Shown here: positions 21,101 through 30,600 of the stretch, piece after piece | Position numbering within the stretch: position 1 is the stretch's first letter | How the letters are laid out: each line of letters begins with the position of its first letter | Source: Bacteroidales bacterium | GTDB taxonomy: Bacteria > Bacteroidota > Bacteroidia > Bacteroidales > F082 | Reading direction: 5' to 3' | Length of the DNA stretch: 42,215 nucleotides | Assembly: GCA_013141455.1 (NCBI GenBank) | Contig: JABFQW010000059.1 | Coordinates: 1 to 42,215, forward strand | Made by a program: the position numbers and the translations under genes | Notes under the pieces: generated by a model | Told to the model about the DNA's origin: nothing | The model's input: only the letters and a program-made list of their open reading frames with translations | The model's database searches: none

Positions 21101-21952
21101 TGGAATCCGGTGAACAATAATTATGTATCATGGAACGCCGGGGCAGGAACAGCACTAACAGGAGAAATACCTGTTGGTCAATCTTTCTTCGTGAAAGCAA
21201 ACGCAGCAAGTCCGGTGCTGACAATGACAAATGCAGTAAGGGTACATAGTACACAAGCCTTCTGGAAAGAAACCAAAGAAATTGTACCTGAAGTATTCCA
21301 TTTGCGTGTCTCCGATAATGAATCTGCCGATGAAATTCTGGTTCGATTATCCAATCTGGCCGATAATAGTCGCGGTTTTATGGACATTGATAAATTATAT
21401 GGTGCCGAAACAGCTCCTCAATTGTATTCACTGTCAGGAAATGCTGAAAAACTGACTACCAATGCATTAAATCATTCAACACAAACTATCTCGATACCGG
21501 TTGGGTTGGAATATTATCAGGAAGGTCAACTTACATTCAATGCTAATGGTTTCGAGAGCTTTGAATCATCTGTTTCCATCTTCCTCGAGGATAAACTGCT
21601 GAACAAAATGATTGATTTAAAAGCAACGCCTTCATATACTTTCACCTACAACACAGGTGAGGATGAACTGCGTTTCAACTTACTCTTGTATGGTGTAAAT
21701 GCAACCCCTGAGATTGTGGCAAAAGATTACCAAATCTGGTCAACGGTTGATCATATTAACATCCATATACCTTCACTCACCGGCCAAAAGGCTGTAGTTG
21801 AACTCTACGACTTGTTGGGACACCTTGTTTTAAGCCAACAAGTTAATCTTGGCCTGCCTACCGAAGTGAATGCTCCTCAATTCAACGGCATGGGAATCGT
21901 TCATGTAATCGCCAACAACAAGGTTTATTCAGAAAAAGTATTCATCCGATAA
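15173..21952 (+). CDS. Giant secreted beta-helix protein with cleaved-adhesin domain and T9SS signal (protein B)
   Basis: Predicted surface protein of 2259 aa. Signal peptide 1-20 (MKKLLLFLSVLFLWTQSSFG-Q). Residues about 25-815 form a beta-helix that starts TIPGDYATIAAAIT and closes DIGADEFTG; it is nearly the same as the N-terminus of protein C at 22565. Residues about 822-966 are a beta-sandwich linker like that of protein A, and about 967-1450 a second helix. Residues about 1457-1585 form an extra beta domain (SWFGWNSTDTDPSTW). Residues about 1587-1743 are a cleaved-adhesin / choice-of-anchor J domain (LPYSQGFEDVTFPPAGW ... GGYLDDIELS), known from gingipain adhesins. WLGTIDSDWTNAGNW near 1749 begins a short repeat unit. 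From about 1823 to the end lies the module shared with protein A and the S8 protease, with a final 77-residue T9SS domain (VVELYDLLGHLVL ... KVYSEKVFIR). Role: adhesion or substrate binding, by inference. Confidence 0.87.
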   Translation: MKKLLLFLSVLFLWTQSSFGQLTGPKTIPGDYATIAAAITDLNTVGVGAGGVTFNVAAGFTETITAPLSITATGTSGNPIIFQKSGAGANPLITAYTTGTGTPGTAIQDGLWNLVGSDYVTIDGIDLTDPNATNPATMEYGYGLFKASDVDGCQYNTIKNCVVTLNRLNFVSGVSPAVDGSRAINVMNALVTTQTTVLVPTLASGTNSYNMFYTNTLQNCNIGIAIIGYAGATPFTLCDFGNDIGGSSPATGNNIINYGGGTSATNPAAGVRTLAQYNLNVSYNTVNNNNGSGVNHVSTLRGIYLNTAVSASATISHNTLSISSGATTSQVSVIENVSGATAAGNTINITNNTYSAAYLTATSGIVYGIYSTASAATVNINYNSCTGINYSGAALTGTGVIYPIYNSGSATTLSVSNNTIDAITRTGTTGGNTIGIYASSGTTQTVNNNTVSNISLAGAGTAGFIYGIQVAGITVTANNNTIYLLTNTKTTGTSALYGLYDVASPTNENFNNNIIHDLTHNGTGTVYGMFMNTVAGNRNVYGNQIYTISGAGTTIVGLTQTTSSPNIYKNKIYNIQSTSTGAPTVTGILLTSVGTAGTSNIYNNLIGDLKAPSASSTDAIRGIGITATTTSSTHNVYYNTIYLNASSTGTNFGSTGIYHTASATATTAVLNLRNNVIINNSTPAGTGLTVAYRRSSGIAGMLANYASTSNNNDFYAGTPGASNLIYSDGTGTAQTIEAYKAGVFTAGTIAPRDASSFTENPTFVSTTGSNSDFLHINTGVATQIESAGVAIAGITDDFDGDVRNVTTPDIGADEFTGIGIDLTGPSINYTTLGNGIVAANRSFTGVAITDASGVNGTAGTRPRVYYKKSTDGNVLNDNSNATDGWKYAEAAEATSPFSFTINYSLLNGGAGVIATDIIQYFVVAQDLAGTPNISINSGTFAAAPTSVALTGAAFPLTGTINQYSVVGTISGTKTVGTAGDYPTLTGAGGLFAAINGAVVNGNITATIISDITTEDGTNALNQWAEEPASSNFTVTIQPDAATLRTISGTYTGGLIRLNGADRVTIDGNFSGAGKYLTFSNLSVTSPSATMMLSSTGSSSGASNNTIKNCNIQAGVKTSGFYGIAIGGATVASTGADNDNNTIQDNNLSKAYIGIWAQGSASSNPGLMDNLTISGNSIGSITSGSEIGLNGLVLSNTTGCTVSNNEIFGITNTSSFDAVSILTGVFSSSFSKNKVYNIINNGTNRATAFGIGSSTSANLTFDNNLIYGVINNGTGGNTFGGYGFYVSAGSTYNFYYNSVFLSGDRDAVATTKPTTISSCIFIASGISSLVLQDNIFENTQTAATSAPKSYSIYSSSANTAFTTINYNEYFVSGLQGILGFIVSDRTDLAGIVTGFGQNANSISSDPQFLTTTDLQVFVGSPVLAAGTPIGGITTDYAGASRSGTTPSMGAYESGISSAAVDWANLQSPATAIITEGDTFIVHAQVLETGITDAVGQGAGIESWFGWNSTDTDPSTWTNWIAGTYNADSGNNDDYIATMGAGILSGTYYYASRFRITGGTYQYGGYNVGGGGFWDGSTNVSGVLTVNPYTVTLPYSQGFEDVTFPPAGWARESVIGSEVWARSTAAFNSGVASAKITFQLTGGEDWLITPKVMGIVTDDQLSFWWVNAFGTAYPPDNLDILVSTTDNALASFTNTLGTIVTSSAPAEWTQHIYSLSAFAGQNIYIAFKHTNTDGNGGYLDDIELSNSISTWLGTIDSDWTNAGNWSTGVPTSAVNATIGVSANDPVLSTAATVQNLTINMGAALTIANTGQLTVITTLFNAAGINGLVINSDATGTGSLLHNTAGVDAKIERYLTGNTTILNTFDYHLVSIPLNADITASQFLGMYLYEFNAIAQDYLSLGSSTETLLDNNQGFMVFYPNTNTTINFTGQLNNGAFTAVTSTDAVDEFSLVPNPYPSAIDWDAASGWTKTNLQDYFYIWNPVNNNYVSWNAGAGTALTGEIPVGQSFFVKANAASPVLTMTNAVRVHSTQAFWKETKEIVPEVFHLRVSDNESADEILVRLSNLADNSRGFMDIDKLYGAETAPQLYSLSGNAEKLTTNALNHSTQTISIPVGLEYYQEGQLTFNANGFESFESSVSIFLEDKLLNKMIDLKATPSYTFTYNTGEDELRFNLLLYGVNATPEIVAKDYQIWSTVDHINIHIPSLTGQKAVVELYDLLGHLVLSQQVNLGLPTEVNAPQFNGMGIVHVIANNKVYSEKVFIR

Positions 21953-21963
21953 TATTCAAAATC

Positions 21964-22197
21964 ATGAAAAAAAATATCTTAAAACTCATTTTATTTAGTT
22001 GTTTAATTATTGTCGGACAACAGTTGCTCGCACAAGGCCCTCCTGATCCTCCCGGGGATCCGTCAATTGGCGGACCACCAGTTGGCGGTAGTGCTCCAAT
22101 AGGCGGAGGATCAGAAATACTTTTATTGATGGGTTTGGCTTATGGTTCAAAGAAAACTTACCAGTTTTGGAAGCATAAACAAAAGATTGAAGATTGA
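21964..22197 (+). CDS. Small protein with PID-CTERM-like C-terminal sorting segment
   Basis: A 77-residue protein: signal peptide (MKKNILKLILFSCLIIVGQQLLA-Q), then a Pro/Gly-rich stretch GPPDPPGDPSIGGPPVGG, then PIGGGSEILLLMGLAYGSKKTYQFWKHK, i.e. a small-residue-rich motif, a short hydrophobic segment with AYG, and a basic tail. This arrangement is that of short Bacteroidota proteins I recall as PID-CTERM sorting-domain proteins, which differ mainly in having Asp in PIDGG where this one has Gly. Such C-terminal signals are thought to be handled by a dedicated membrane protease/sorting system; no such enzyme is in the window. It starts 12 bases after protein B and has a hairpin 19 bases after its stop, so it is probably co-transcribed with protein B. 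Family assignment is from memory and moderate. Confidence 0.7.
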   Translation: MKKNILKLILFSCLIIVGQQLLAQGPPDPPGDPSIGGPPVGGSAPIGGGSEILLLMGLAYGSKKTYQFWKHKQKIED

Positions 22198-22215
22198 CCT
22201 TGTATCAGTTGTTTC

Positions 22216-22249
22216 AGTTAAACCAGAAACGTTTGTTCCTGGTTTAACT
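22216..22249 (+). terminator. Hairpin terminator after the protein B operon
   Basis: AGTTAAACCAG (22216-22226) pairs perfectly with CTGGTTTAACT (22239-22249) around a 12-base loop. It starts 19 bases after the small CTERM gene. A T-rich stretch (ATGTATTTTCTTATTG) follows but not a pure T tract, so termination may be imperfect. Confidence 0.6.
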
Positions 22250-22564
22250 ATGTATTTTCTTATTGATATTGGATTGAATATTATACATTCTATCAAATAT
22301 TTCATATACCTTTTTACACTTTATCTTGTTTGTAAATATCGGATAAAGATTATCTTGAACTTTTAAAGTTTAACTTCATCATTGAATTTTCTTTCTTACC
22401 ATTTTTGATAGAATAGAATTTTAATACGAATAAAATTCATTGATTAATTAATACATATTTAGCTGTATTTTAATAGTTTACAACAACTGTTTTAAGGTAA
22501 AATATGCTACACGGCATCATTATTGAATTTTTACATGAATATTAAAACCAAAACAATTAAACAC
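22250..22564 (+). other. Intergenic stretch before protein C
   Basis: No gene seen. AATACGAAT (about 22421) and ATTTAGCTGTATTTTAA (about 22457-22473) echo words in the region ahead of protein B, so the two duplicated genes may share an upstream control sequence. The reading frame of protein C is open for 14 codons upstream of its signal peptide, without coding character. Confidence 0.4.
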
Positions 22565-25500
22565 ATGAAAAAACTATTACTTTTTTTTAGCGTTTTGTTC
22601 TTATGGACACAGACTTCATTCGGACAATTAACTGGAACTAAAACAATCCCGGGTGATTATGCAACTATTTCGGCGGCAATAACAGCCCTGAATGGTGCAG
22701 GTGTTGGCGCCGGAGGTGTTACCTTTAACATTGCAGGTGATTACACTGAAACTATCGCGGCACCCCTATCAATCACAGCCACCGGGACGGCATCAAATCC
22801 GGTTATTTTTCAAAAAAGTGGTGCCGGAGCCAATCCATTGATTACTGCATATACCACTGGAACTGGCACTCCAGGTACAGCGGTTCAGGATGGATTGTGG
22901 AACCTTGTTGGCTCCGATTACATTACTATTGATGGCATCGACTTAACCGACCCAAATGCAACCAACCCTGCAACGATGGAATATGGCTTTGGCATGTTTA
23001 AAGCCAGCGTATCAGATGGTTGTCAATACAATACCATTAAAAATTGTGTGGTAACCCTTAACAGACTAAACTTTGCATCGGGCACCGCGCCAGCTGTGGA
23101 TGGATCAAGGGCAATCAATGTAATGAACGCCTTAGTATCTACACAAACAACTGCAGTTATCCCAACCCTGGCATCCGGAACAAACTCATACAATATGTTC
23201 TACACCAATCAATTGCAAAACTGTAATATTGGCATCGCAATCATAGGTTATGCCGGTACTACACCTTTTACCTTATGCGATTTTGGTAATGATATTGGAG
23301 GTTCGTCACTTGCTACAGGAAATAACATTCTCAACTTTGGTGGGGGTACATCCGCAACAAATCCTTCTGCAGGAGTAAGAACTCTGGCTCAGTATAACCT
23401 GAATGTTTCTTATAACACAATTAATAATAACAATGGTTCAGGTGTAAACCACGTTTCAACACTGAGGGGTATTTATTTGAATACGGCTATAAGTGCATCG
23501 GCTACTGTTAGCCATAATACACTTAATATCAACAGCGGATCAACAACCAGTCAGGTTTCGGTAATCGAAAATGTTTCTGGAGCAACAGCAGCAGGCAATA
23601 CAATTAATATTACGAACAATACTTATTCTGCCGCATATCTGACAGCAACTACAGGAATTGTTTATGGTATTTACTCAACTGCAAGTGCTGCCAATGTCAA
23701 TATTAATTACAATAGTTGTAATGGTATCAATTACAGTGGAGCGGCTTTGGCTGGATCAGGAGTTGTTTATGCTATTTATAACACGGGAGCAGCTACCACA
23801 TTATCTGTGAGTAATAATGCTGTCGATGCTATTACAAGAACAGGCACAACAGGAGGAAATACGATAGGAATTTATGCCTCATCTGGTACAACACAAACGA
23901 TAAATGATAATACTGTTTCTAATATGAGTTTGTTAGGAGCAGGAACAGCAGGTTTTATTTACGGCATACAGGCAACAGGAACTACCGTATCAGTAAACAA
24001 CAATACAATTCATACGTTAACAAATAATAAATCCACAGGTACAGGTGCACTCTATGGGATTTATAATTTTGGCATACCTAACAATGAAAATTACAACAAC
24101 AATATTGTACATGATCTGACGCACAATGGTACCGGAACATTATATGGTATTTATACAAATACCGCTGCAGGCACCAGAACTGTTACCGGGAATATAATCT
24201 ACAGTATTAGCGGTGCCGGTACAACAATTGCCGGACTCACGCAAACCACCAGTTCTCCAAATATTTATAAAAATAAAATATATAACATTCAGAGCACATC
24301 AACCGGTGCCCCAACAGTTACAGGGATTTTACTTTCAAGCGTAGGTTCAGCCGGCACATCCAATATTTATAATAATTTTATCGGTGATTTAAAAGCGCCA
24401 TCTGCTTCCTCAACAGATGCGATCAGAGGTATTGGTATTACTGCCACCACTGCTTCTTCAACACACAGCGTATATTATAATACCATTTACCTGAATGCCT
24501 CCTCAACAGGGACTAATTTTGGATCGACAGGTATTTTCCATTCCGCAAGTGCCACTGCAACTACAGCTGTGTTGAACCTTAGAAACAATATAATTGTAAA
24601 TGCTTCAACATCTGCCGGTACAGGATTAACAGTAGCTTTCAGGAGATCAAATGCATCACTCGGCAATTATGGAGCTACCTCTGATAACAACGTTTTTTAT
24701 GCATCAAATATCATGTACGATGGTACAACAGCTTATCCAACATTATCCGGATATCAAACTTTGGTTGCTACACGTGATGCAAATTCAATTTCAGTTGAAC
24801 CAACTTTCATAAGTACAACAGGTTCCGATGCCACATTCCTGCATATCAACACATCCACAGCAACACAGATCGAAAGTGGCGCAGTAAATATCGCTACGTA
24901 TACGGACGATTTTGATGGGGATATACGCCAGGGAAATCCATCATATCCGGTTCAGGCAAACGGAGGTGGAACAGCTCCGGATATGGGTGCCGATGAATTT
25001 GACGGTGTACCGGCCATACCTTGTGCAGGGACCCCTGCCGCCTCCACCATCAGTGGGGTTGACGTTTGTTCAGGCACTGGCACAACACTTACATTGAATA
25101 CCGTCTATACCGATCTTGGCATGACCTATCAATGGGAGTATTCAACTGTTTCGGGAGGGCCATATACTAATTTAGGTACTCTCGCCACACAGGCAACAGG
25201 AAATCTCACCGAAACAACTTATTACATCTGTTCAATTACATGTACAAATAGCAGCGAATTCGTTACTACTGATGAATTTATAGTAACAGTTAAACCGGTA
25301 CCAACAGCAAGTGCTTCAAGCAACTCACCTATTTGTGCGGGTGCTACACTCGAATTGACCGGAATAACTGATATTGGTACAACATTTGCCTGGACTGGTC
25401 CAAACAGTTTCACTTCATCTGATCAGAATCCACAGATAACTTCTTCAACCACAGCTGCATCAGGATCTTATTCCTTTATCGCATCATTAAACGGATGTTC

Positions 25501-27463
25501 TTCGACTTCGGCAACAACAAGTGCTTCAGTTAATCCTGTTCCTGAGGCAATTATTATTACGCCATCTTCGGCCTCTGTCTCTTATGCTACTGTTCAACAA
25601 TTAGATGCCAGTGGAGGTATTTTAACCAATGGGACGATTTTAAGTGAAGATTTCAATGGTGCTACAAATGATTGGACAACGATTAATAATTCGATAAACG
25701 GTACGCCTGCTAATGCTGCCTGGACTTTACAGCCAAATGGTTACGTATATACGGGAGTTTCACCTGCTACCTTCAACAGTAATGATAATTCGCAATTTTA
25801 TCTTTCCAACAGCGATGCACAGGGATCTTCAAGTACAACAGCTACAATATTACAGTCGCCGGTTTTAAGCACGTTGAATTTCACCTCAGCATCTATTAAT
25901 TTCTATCATTATTACAGGCATTTTGGCAGCGCAAAAGTTGAAGCATCAACGGATGGTACTAACTGGACCACCCTGCAAACCTATTCTTCAACACAGGGGG
26001 CGATGACAGCTTTTGTAAGTGCTACCGTTAATCTGACAGCCAGTTTCCTAAATCAGGCAACGGTTTATATCAGGTTCAAATATGATGCGAGTTGGGGGTA
26101 TTACTGGGGAATTGACAATGTGAGAATAATTGGTACAGGCCCTGCACCAATTACCTGGACCCCAATAACCGACTTATACACCGATGCTGCCGCAACAACA
26201 GCCTATGCCGGTGAAGCATTGACCACTGTTTATTCAAAGCCATTAGCTACCCGGACTTATACTGCTACAGGTACTACCTTACAAGGTTGTACAAATAGTA
26301 CTGATGTTACAGTTACAGTATATCCTGCTGTTTCGTTCACCCTTACCGGTCCATCATCTGTAACGGCGGGGAACAACAGCACCAATTTTACAATTCAGGT
26401 ATTTGATGTTCTCGGCAACCCGACTGTTTGTGATGAATCAACCTGTTTCTCACTAACAACTACTTCAACAGGACAGGATGCTGGTTTTAGTACATCTTCT
26501 CCTTGTATTGCCATAAATTCGGGTAGTGCAACTTTTACATACACCGACAGTAAAATTGGAACTTTTAATATTACCGCAACATTTAGCTCAGGCGAATCTG
26601 GCTTAACCGGACAATCCCATTCTTTGCCTATCACGGTTAATATACTTCCATGGTTACAGGCGAATATCAGTACGGCCAATGGCAGCACCGAATTCTTCCC
26701 GTCAATCAATGCAGGCACATTTGAATTTACTGCCACCGGACTATCTGCTCCAAAAAATGACGTGCATAACTTTGTATATCAACAGTTATGCGGTACCGGA
26801 ACTGTTATCGCACGTCTCGCCAATGTACAAAATGGCGGCTGGGCAGGCGTTGAGATGCGTGAGAGTAATGCGCCAGGATCAAAAGTGATATTATTCAAAA
26901 CGAAACTCACCAGCCCATCTGTGATTATTGGTTACCGTAATGCTACAAACGCAAATATGGTTAACATTTCTCAAAATGTCCCGTCAATTCATTGGATGAA
27001 GATTCAGCGCAACGGTAACACTTTTAGTGTTTATGTATCCTACAATAGCACATCATGGACCAAACGGTACTCAACCAATATCTCAATGTCGAATTGTATT
27101 AATGCAGGCTTCTTTACCGAAAGCATAAGCAATTCAAGAACGGTTACTTCATGGTTTGATCATGCAGAAGTTGTGAATTTCCTGAAATCGGGCGAAGAAA
27201 TTAGTCCGGTTACATCTAAAGATGAATTATCTGATATTGAGTTTTATCCCAATCCGGCAAGCGATCAAATTACAATCGTTGCTCCAAATAATGAATCTAA
27301 CATTCGGGTTTTGGTTTTCGATGCTGCCGGTATTCTTGTTGAGTCGGATCAGTTTAATGCAACAGAGGCTTTATTCAATATTCAAAATCTGAAATCGGGT
27401 GTTTACTTACTCCGATTCGAAAAAGAGGGTATAATTGTCAACAAACGACTCGTGGTATTATAA
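22565..27463 (+). CDS. Secreted beta-helix / Ig-like multidomain protein with type A T9SS signal (protein C)
   Basis: Predicted surface or released protein of 1632 aa. Signal peptide 1-20 (MKKLLLFFSVLFLWTQTSFG-Q), identical in layout to protein B, which fixes the start at 22565. Residues about 22-812 are a beta-helix almost matching protein B residue for residue until about 680, then diverging, ending DMGADEFDG. After that the architecture is different: two Ig-like domains of the Cys-containing Bacteroidota type (about 818-990, e.g. SPICAGATLELTG), a jelly-roll adhesin-like domain (about 1023-1190), a filamin/invasin-like domain (about 1254-1360), and a laminin-G/DUF1349-like domain (about 1363-1540, VQNGGWAGVEMRES). 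Residues 1556-1632 are a classic type A Por-secretion tail (FYPNPASDQITI, LKSGVYLLRF, VNKRLVVL). Function inferred as adhesion or glycan binding. Confidence 0.87.
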   Translation: MKKLLLFFSVLFLWTQTSFGQLTGTKTIPGDYATISAAITALNGAGVGAGGVTFNIAGDYTETIAAPLSITATGTASNPVIFQKSGAGANPLITAYTTGTGTPGTAVQDGLWNLVGSDYITIDGIDLTDPNATNPATMEYGFGMFKASVSDGCQYNTIKNCVVTLNRLNFASGTAPAVDGSRAINVMNALVSTQTTAVIPTLASGTNSYNMFYTNQLQNCNIGIAIIGYAGTTPFTLCDFGNDIGGSSLATGNNILNFGGGTSATNPSAGVRTLAQYNLNVSYNTINNNNGSGVNHVSTLRGIYLNTAISASATVSHNTLNINSGSTTSQVSVIENVSGATAAGNTINITNNTYSAAYLTATTGIVYGIYSTASAANVNINYNSCNGINYSGAALAGSGVVYAIYNTGAATTLSVSNNAVDAITRTGTTGGNTIGIYASSGTTQTINDNTVSNMSLLGAGTAGFIYGIQATGTTVSVNNNTIHTLTNNKSTGTGALYGIYNFGIPNNENYNNNIVHDLTHNGTGTLYGIYTNTAAGTRTVTGNIIYSISGAGTTIAGLTQTTSSPNIYKNKIYNIQSTSTGAPTVTGILLSSVGSAGTSNIYNNFIGDLKAPSASSTDAIRGIGITATTASSTHSVYYNTIYLNASSTGTNFGSTGIFHSASATATTAVLNLRNNIIVNASTSAGTGLTVAFRRSNASLGNYGATSDNNVFYASNIMYDGTTAYPTLSGYQTLVATRDANSISVEPTFISTTGSDATFLHINTSTATQIESGAVNIATYTDDFDGDIRQGNPSYPVQANGGGTAPDMGADEFDGVPAIPCAGTPAASTISGVDVCSGTGTTLTLNTVYTDLGMTYQWEYSTVSGGPYTNLGTLATQATGNLTETTYYICSITCTNSSEFVTTDEFIVTVKPVPTASASSNSPICAGATLELTGITDIGTTFAWTGPNSFTSSDQNPQITSSTTAASGSYSFIASLNGCSSTSATTSASVNPVPEAIIITPSSASVSYATVQQLDASGGILTNGTILSEDFNGATNDWTTINNSINGTPANAAWTLQPNGYVYTGVSPATFNSNDNSQFYLSNSDAQGSSSTTATILQSPVLSTLNFTSASINFYHYYRHFGSAKVEASTDGTNWTTLQTYSSTQGAMTAFVSATVNLTASFLNQATVYIRFKYDASWGYYWGIDNVRIIGTGPAPITWTPITDLYTDAAATTAYAGEALTTVYSKPLATRTYTATGTTLQGCTNSTDVTVTVYPAVSFTLTGPSSVTAGNNSTNFTIQVFDVLGNPTVCDESTCFSLTTTSTGQDAGFSTSSPCIAINSGSATFTYTDSKIGTFNITATFSSGESGLTGQSHSLPITVNILPWLQANISTANGSTEFFPSINAGTFEFTATGLSAPKNDVHNFVYQQLCGTGTVIARLANVQNGGWAGVEMRESNAPGSKVILFKTKLTSPSVIIGYRNATNANMVNISQNVPSIHWMKIQRNGNTFSVYVSYNSTSWTKRYSTNISMSNCINAGFFTESISNSRTVTSWFDHAEVVNFLKSGEEISPVTSKDELSDIEFYPNPASDQITIVAPNNESNIRVLVFDAAGILVESDQFNATEALFNIQNLKSGVYLLRFEKEGIIVNKRLVVL

Positions 27464-27485
27464 ACCTTATCAATTTTATATCAAT

Positions 27486-27518
27486 AAAACCGGGGACATG
27501 CGTTTCCGGTTTTTTTTT
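27486..27518 (+). terminator. Intrinsic terminator after protein C
   Basis: AAAACCGG (27486-27493) pairs with CCGGTTTT (27506-27513), loop of 12, followed by a T tract to 27518. It begins 23 bases after the stop codon of protein C. This separates protein C from the downstream protease gene. Confidence 0.85.
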
Positions 27519-27635
27519 GCTTTTATGCTCCCAAATTTTGTATTTTTATCGGCAAGAAAAAAACAATCAGGTACTGCATCTATCTATAAAATTGAGGCAT
27601 ACACTGTTTAAAGCTAATTCAAAATCACAGGCAGC

Positions 27636-30600
27636 ATGAAATCTTTTTATCAACTTTCAATTATTGCACTGTTTGTCAATTTCTCAGTTGTACTAAGTGC
27701 GCAGTCATTGATCCAACAGGAAAAACTTTTACAACTTTCGAGGGAGTACGACCAACGAAATACGACCCGAAAAACTGAAGCGTTGCGCATTGCGAAAGCC
27801 TTGGATCTGCCTGTTTATGAACAAAATTCAAAAGGTCAAACCATTGAATTACAATACTTTGAAAATGGTATGCCAAGATACTATATCACTGATAATTTAA
27901 ATGCCGCTAAAACATTATCGACTGATCGTGTTTGGCCATCAGGTGGTGCCGCATTAAATCTGGATGGAACAGGACAGATACTTGGCGAGTGGGATGCGGG
28001 GGCTGTCCGCCTTACCCATCATGAATTGAGTGGCAGGGTAACCCAAATGGATGGGGAATTGGTGCAACATGCTCATTCAACACATGTTGCCGGAACCATG
28101 ATAGCCTCCGGTGTTGATGCGAATGCCAAAGGCATGTCGTATGCTGCATCGTTACATGCCTGGGAATGGGACAACGATGAATCGGAGATGGCCGCTGCCG
28201 CAGTTGCCGGTTTAAAAGTATCGAACCATTCATACGGATATATCACCGGTTGGTTTGTATCAGGAGGAAACTGGTATTGGAACGGTTGGATTCCTTACAG
28301 TGCAACTGAAGATTATGGTTTCGGTTATTATGATGCATCAGCCCAAACATGGGATGATATAGCTTTCAATGCACCCGGATATCTGATCGTAAAATCGGCC
28401 GGCAATGACCGTGGTGAAGGCCCGGCTCCGGGAACAGGGCATTATGCATGGATTGACGGGGCTTGGACCTGGTCAACTGACACACGTGATGAAGATGGTG
28501 GCGCCTCGGGTTACGATTGCATCTCATACAATGGTACCGCAAAAAATATACTAACCGTTGGAGCTGTGAATGATATACCTGGTGGTTATGCCCTCCCTTC
28601 GGATGTGGTTATGTCGTCTTTCAGTGGTTGGGGTCCGACCGATGACGGACGAATTAAACCCGATATCGTTGGAAATGGCGTTGGAGTTTATTCATCGCTC
28701 ATAACCCATGATTCAGCCTATGGTTCTTATAACGGGACTTCTATGGCCAGTCCGAATGTTGCCGGATCGATCGGATTGTTGTTACAACACAAAGAAAATC
28801 TTGATGGAGAAAGTGAATTATGGCAGGCTGCAACAATGAAAGCACTTATCATTCATACTGCTGATGAGGCCGGCGCGAATGCCGGGCCTGATTATATTTT
28901 TGGCTGGGGACTCATGAATACCGAATCGGCTGCCGAACTGATGACTACTAATTATGATAATGGTGGTTTTACTATCCGTGAGTTAAATATCCCCGATGGC
29001 AGCACCTACCAGACAACCGTTTATGCAGATGGTATTTCTCCATTGAAAGCTACCATCGTTTGGACCGATCATCCTGGAACTCCTGCAACACCTGCTCTCG
29101 ATCCAACTGATCTTATGCTTGTGAATGACCTGGACATGCGAATCACAGATGCCACTCCGGTTCAATATTTCCCGTATATTCTCGATCCTGCAAACCCCGC
29201 GAATGCTGCAACAACGGCTGATAACTTCCGCGATAACGTGGAGCAAATCTTAATCAACGGTACGAATTATGGAGAAACCTACACGATTACAATAAGCCAT
29301 AAAGGAATACTACAGGGAGGCAGTCAGAATTTTTCGCTTATTGTTTCCGGTATTGTTGTTAATCCAAGCTACACATGGATCGGTGCTACAGGCGGAGCCT
29401 GGTCAACAAGCACAAACTGGAGTCCGGCGCGTATAAATCCGAATGTTGAAGATCTTATACAATTTGATGATGGCGGTACATATACGATCACAGGTGTACC
29501 ATCACAGACTATTGGACAAATGTCTATCTCGAACAATACGAAAATAACTTTACAGGCAGCCGCGATAGGTGACACACTCAGCATTGGCGATGTTGGTGGA
29601 TATGATTTATTGGTTGATAACGGCACTGAATTGAATATCAGCGGCACAAACGACATGACAATTTATCTGCCTGGTATTTCAATTGCGACCTTCAGTGGTT
29701 CGATGACACTGGCAGATGGAGCACATAAATTTATCTCATCTCAGACAGGTGGCATCACATTCAATGCGGGTGCTGTTGTAACTGCTTCGACTGGTTTAAC
29801 AGGTAATCCTTTTGGCTCTTCATCGCCCGATAATGCAGTAATTTTTAGCATTGGATCAACTTTTGTTCATCAGGCCGGTAATGATCCTTTTGGAACTGCG
29901 CAACCAAATAGCGTGGTTGAGTTTCAAACAGGTAGTTTGTATAAACTCACCGGGAACCTCTCCCCTTCGCTCGATGGCAGAACCTACGGAGACTTCGAAA
30001 TAGATGCCCCCGGCTTCACAATTAACGGAACCGGAGGCAATGCCTTTGTGACGGATAATCTCACAATTACCCAGGGTACTTTTAATCTCAACGTGACCGG
30101 AACACTTAGTCATTCCATTAAAGGGAATATCAATGTAGCACCTGCTGCCGTGCTTAATTTTCAACCTTCCGGTAGCGGGACGATTAACCTGAATGGGAGC
30201 ACTACTCAAACAATTGGCGGCGGTGGTTCAATCACCGGAAATGCAAATTCGACCTGGGTGATAAACAATCAGGTAATCGCGGATAACCATATGAATTTAA
30301 GCGGTTCACTCACCATCAACAGTGGAAAATCCATAACGATAAATCCGTCTGAAAACATGACCGTTGGAACGAACCTCATCAATAATGCCGGTACCACCGG
30401 ATTTGTTTTGAAGTCGGATGCCACCGGTACGGCTTCTTTGCTTCACAATTCGGCTAATGTTGATGCCACGATCGAGCGCTATATTACCGGAAGCGATATC
30501 CTGACAGCTATGATCTATCATCAGGTCAGTATTCCGGTAAATTCATCAGCCAATCCGTTGAGTAATTTATTTTTGGGATCGTATCTCTATAGCTTTACCG

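Noticed and set aside
7757-27463. Phage tail-spike or polysaccharide lyase operon
   Set aside because: Beta-helix rungs alone could suggest this, but signal peptides and T9SS tails show cellular export, there are no phage genes, and no lyase active-site motif could be identified.
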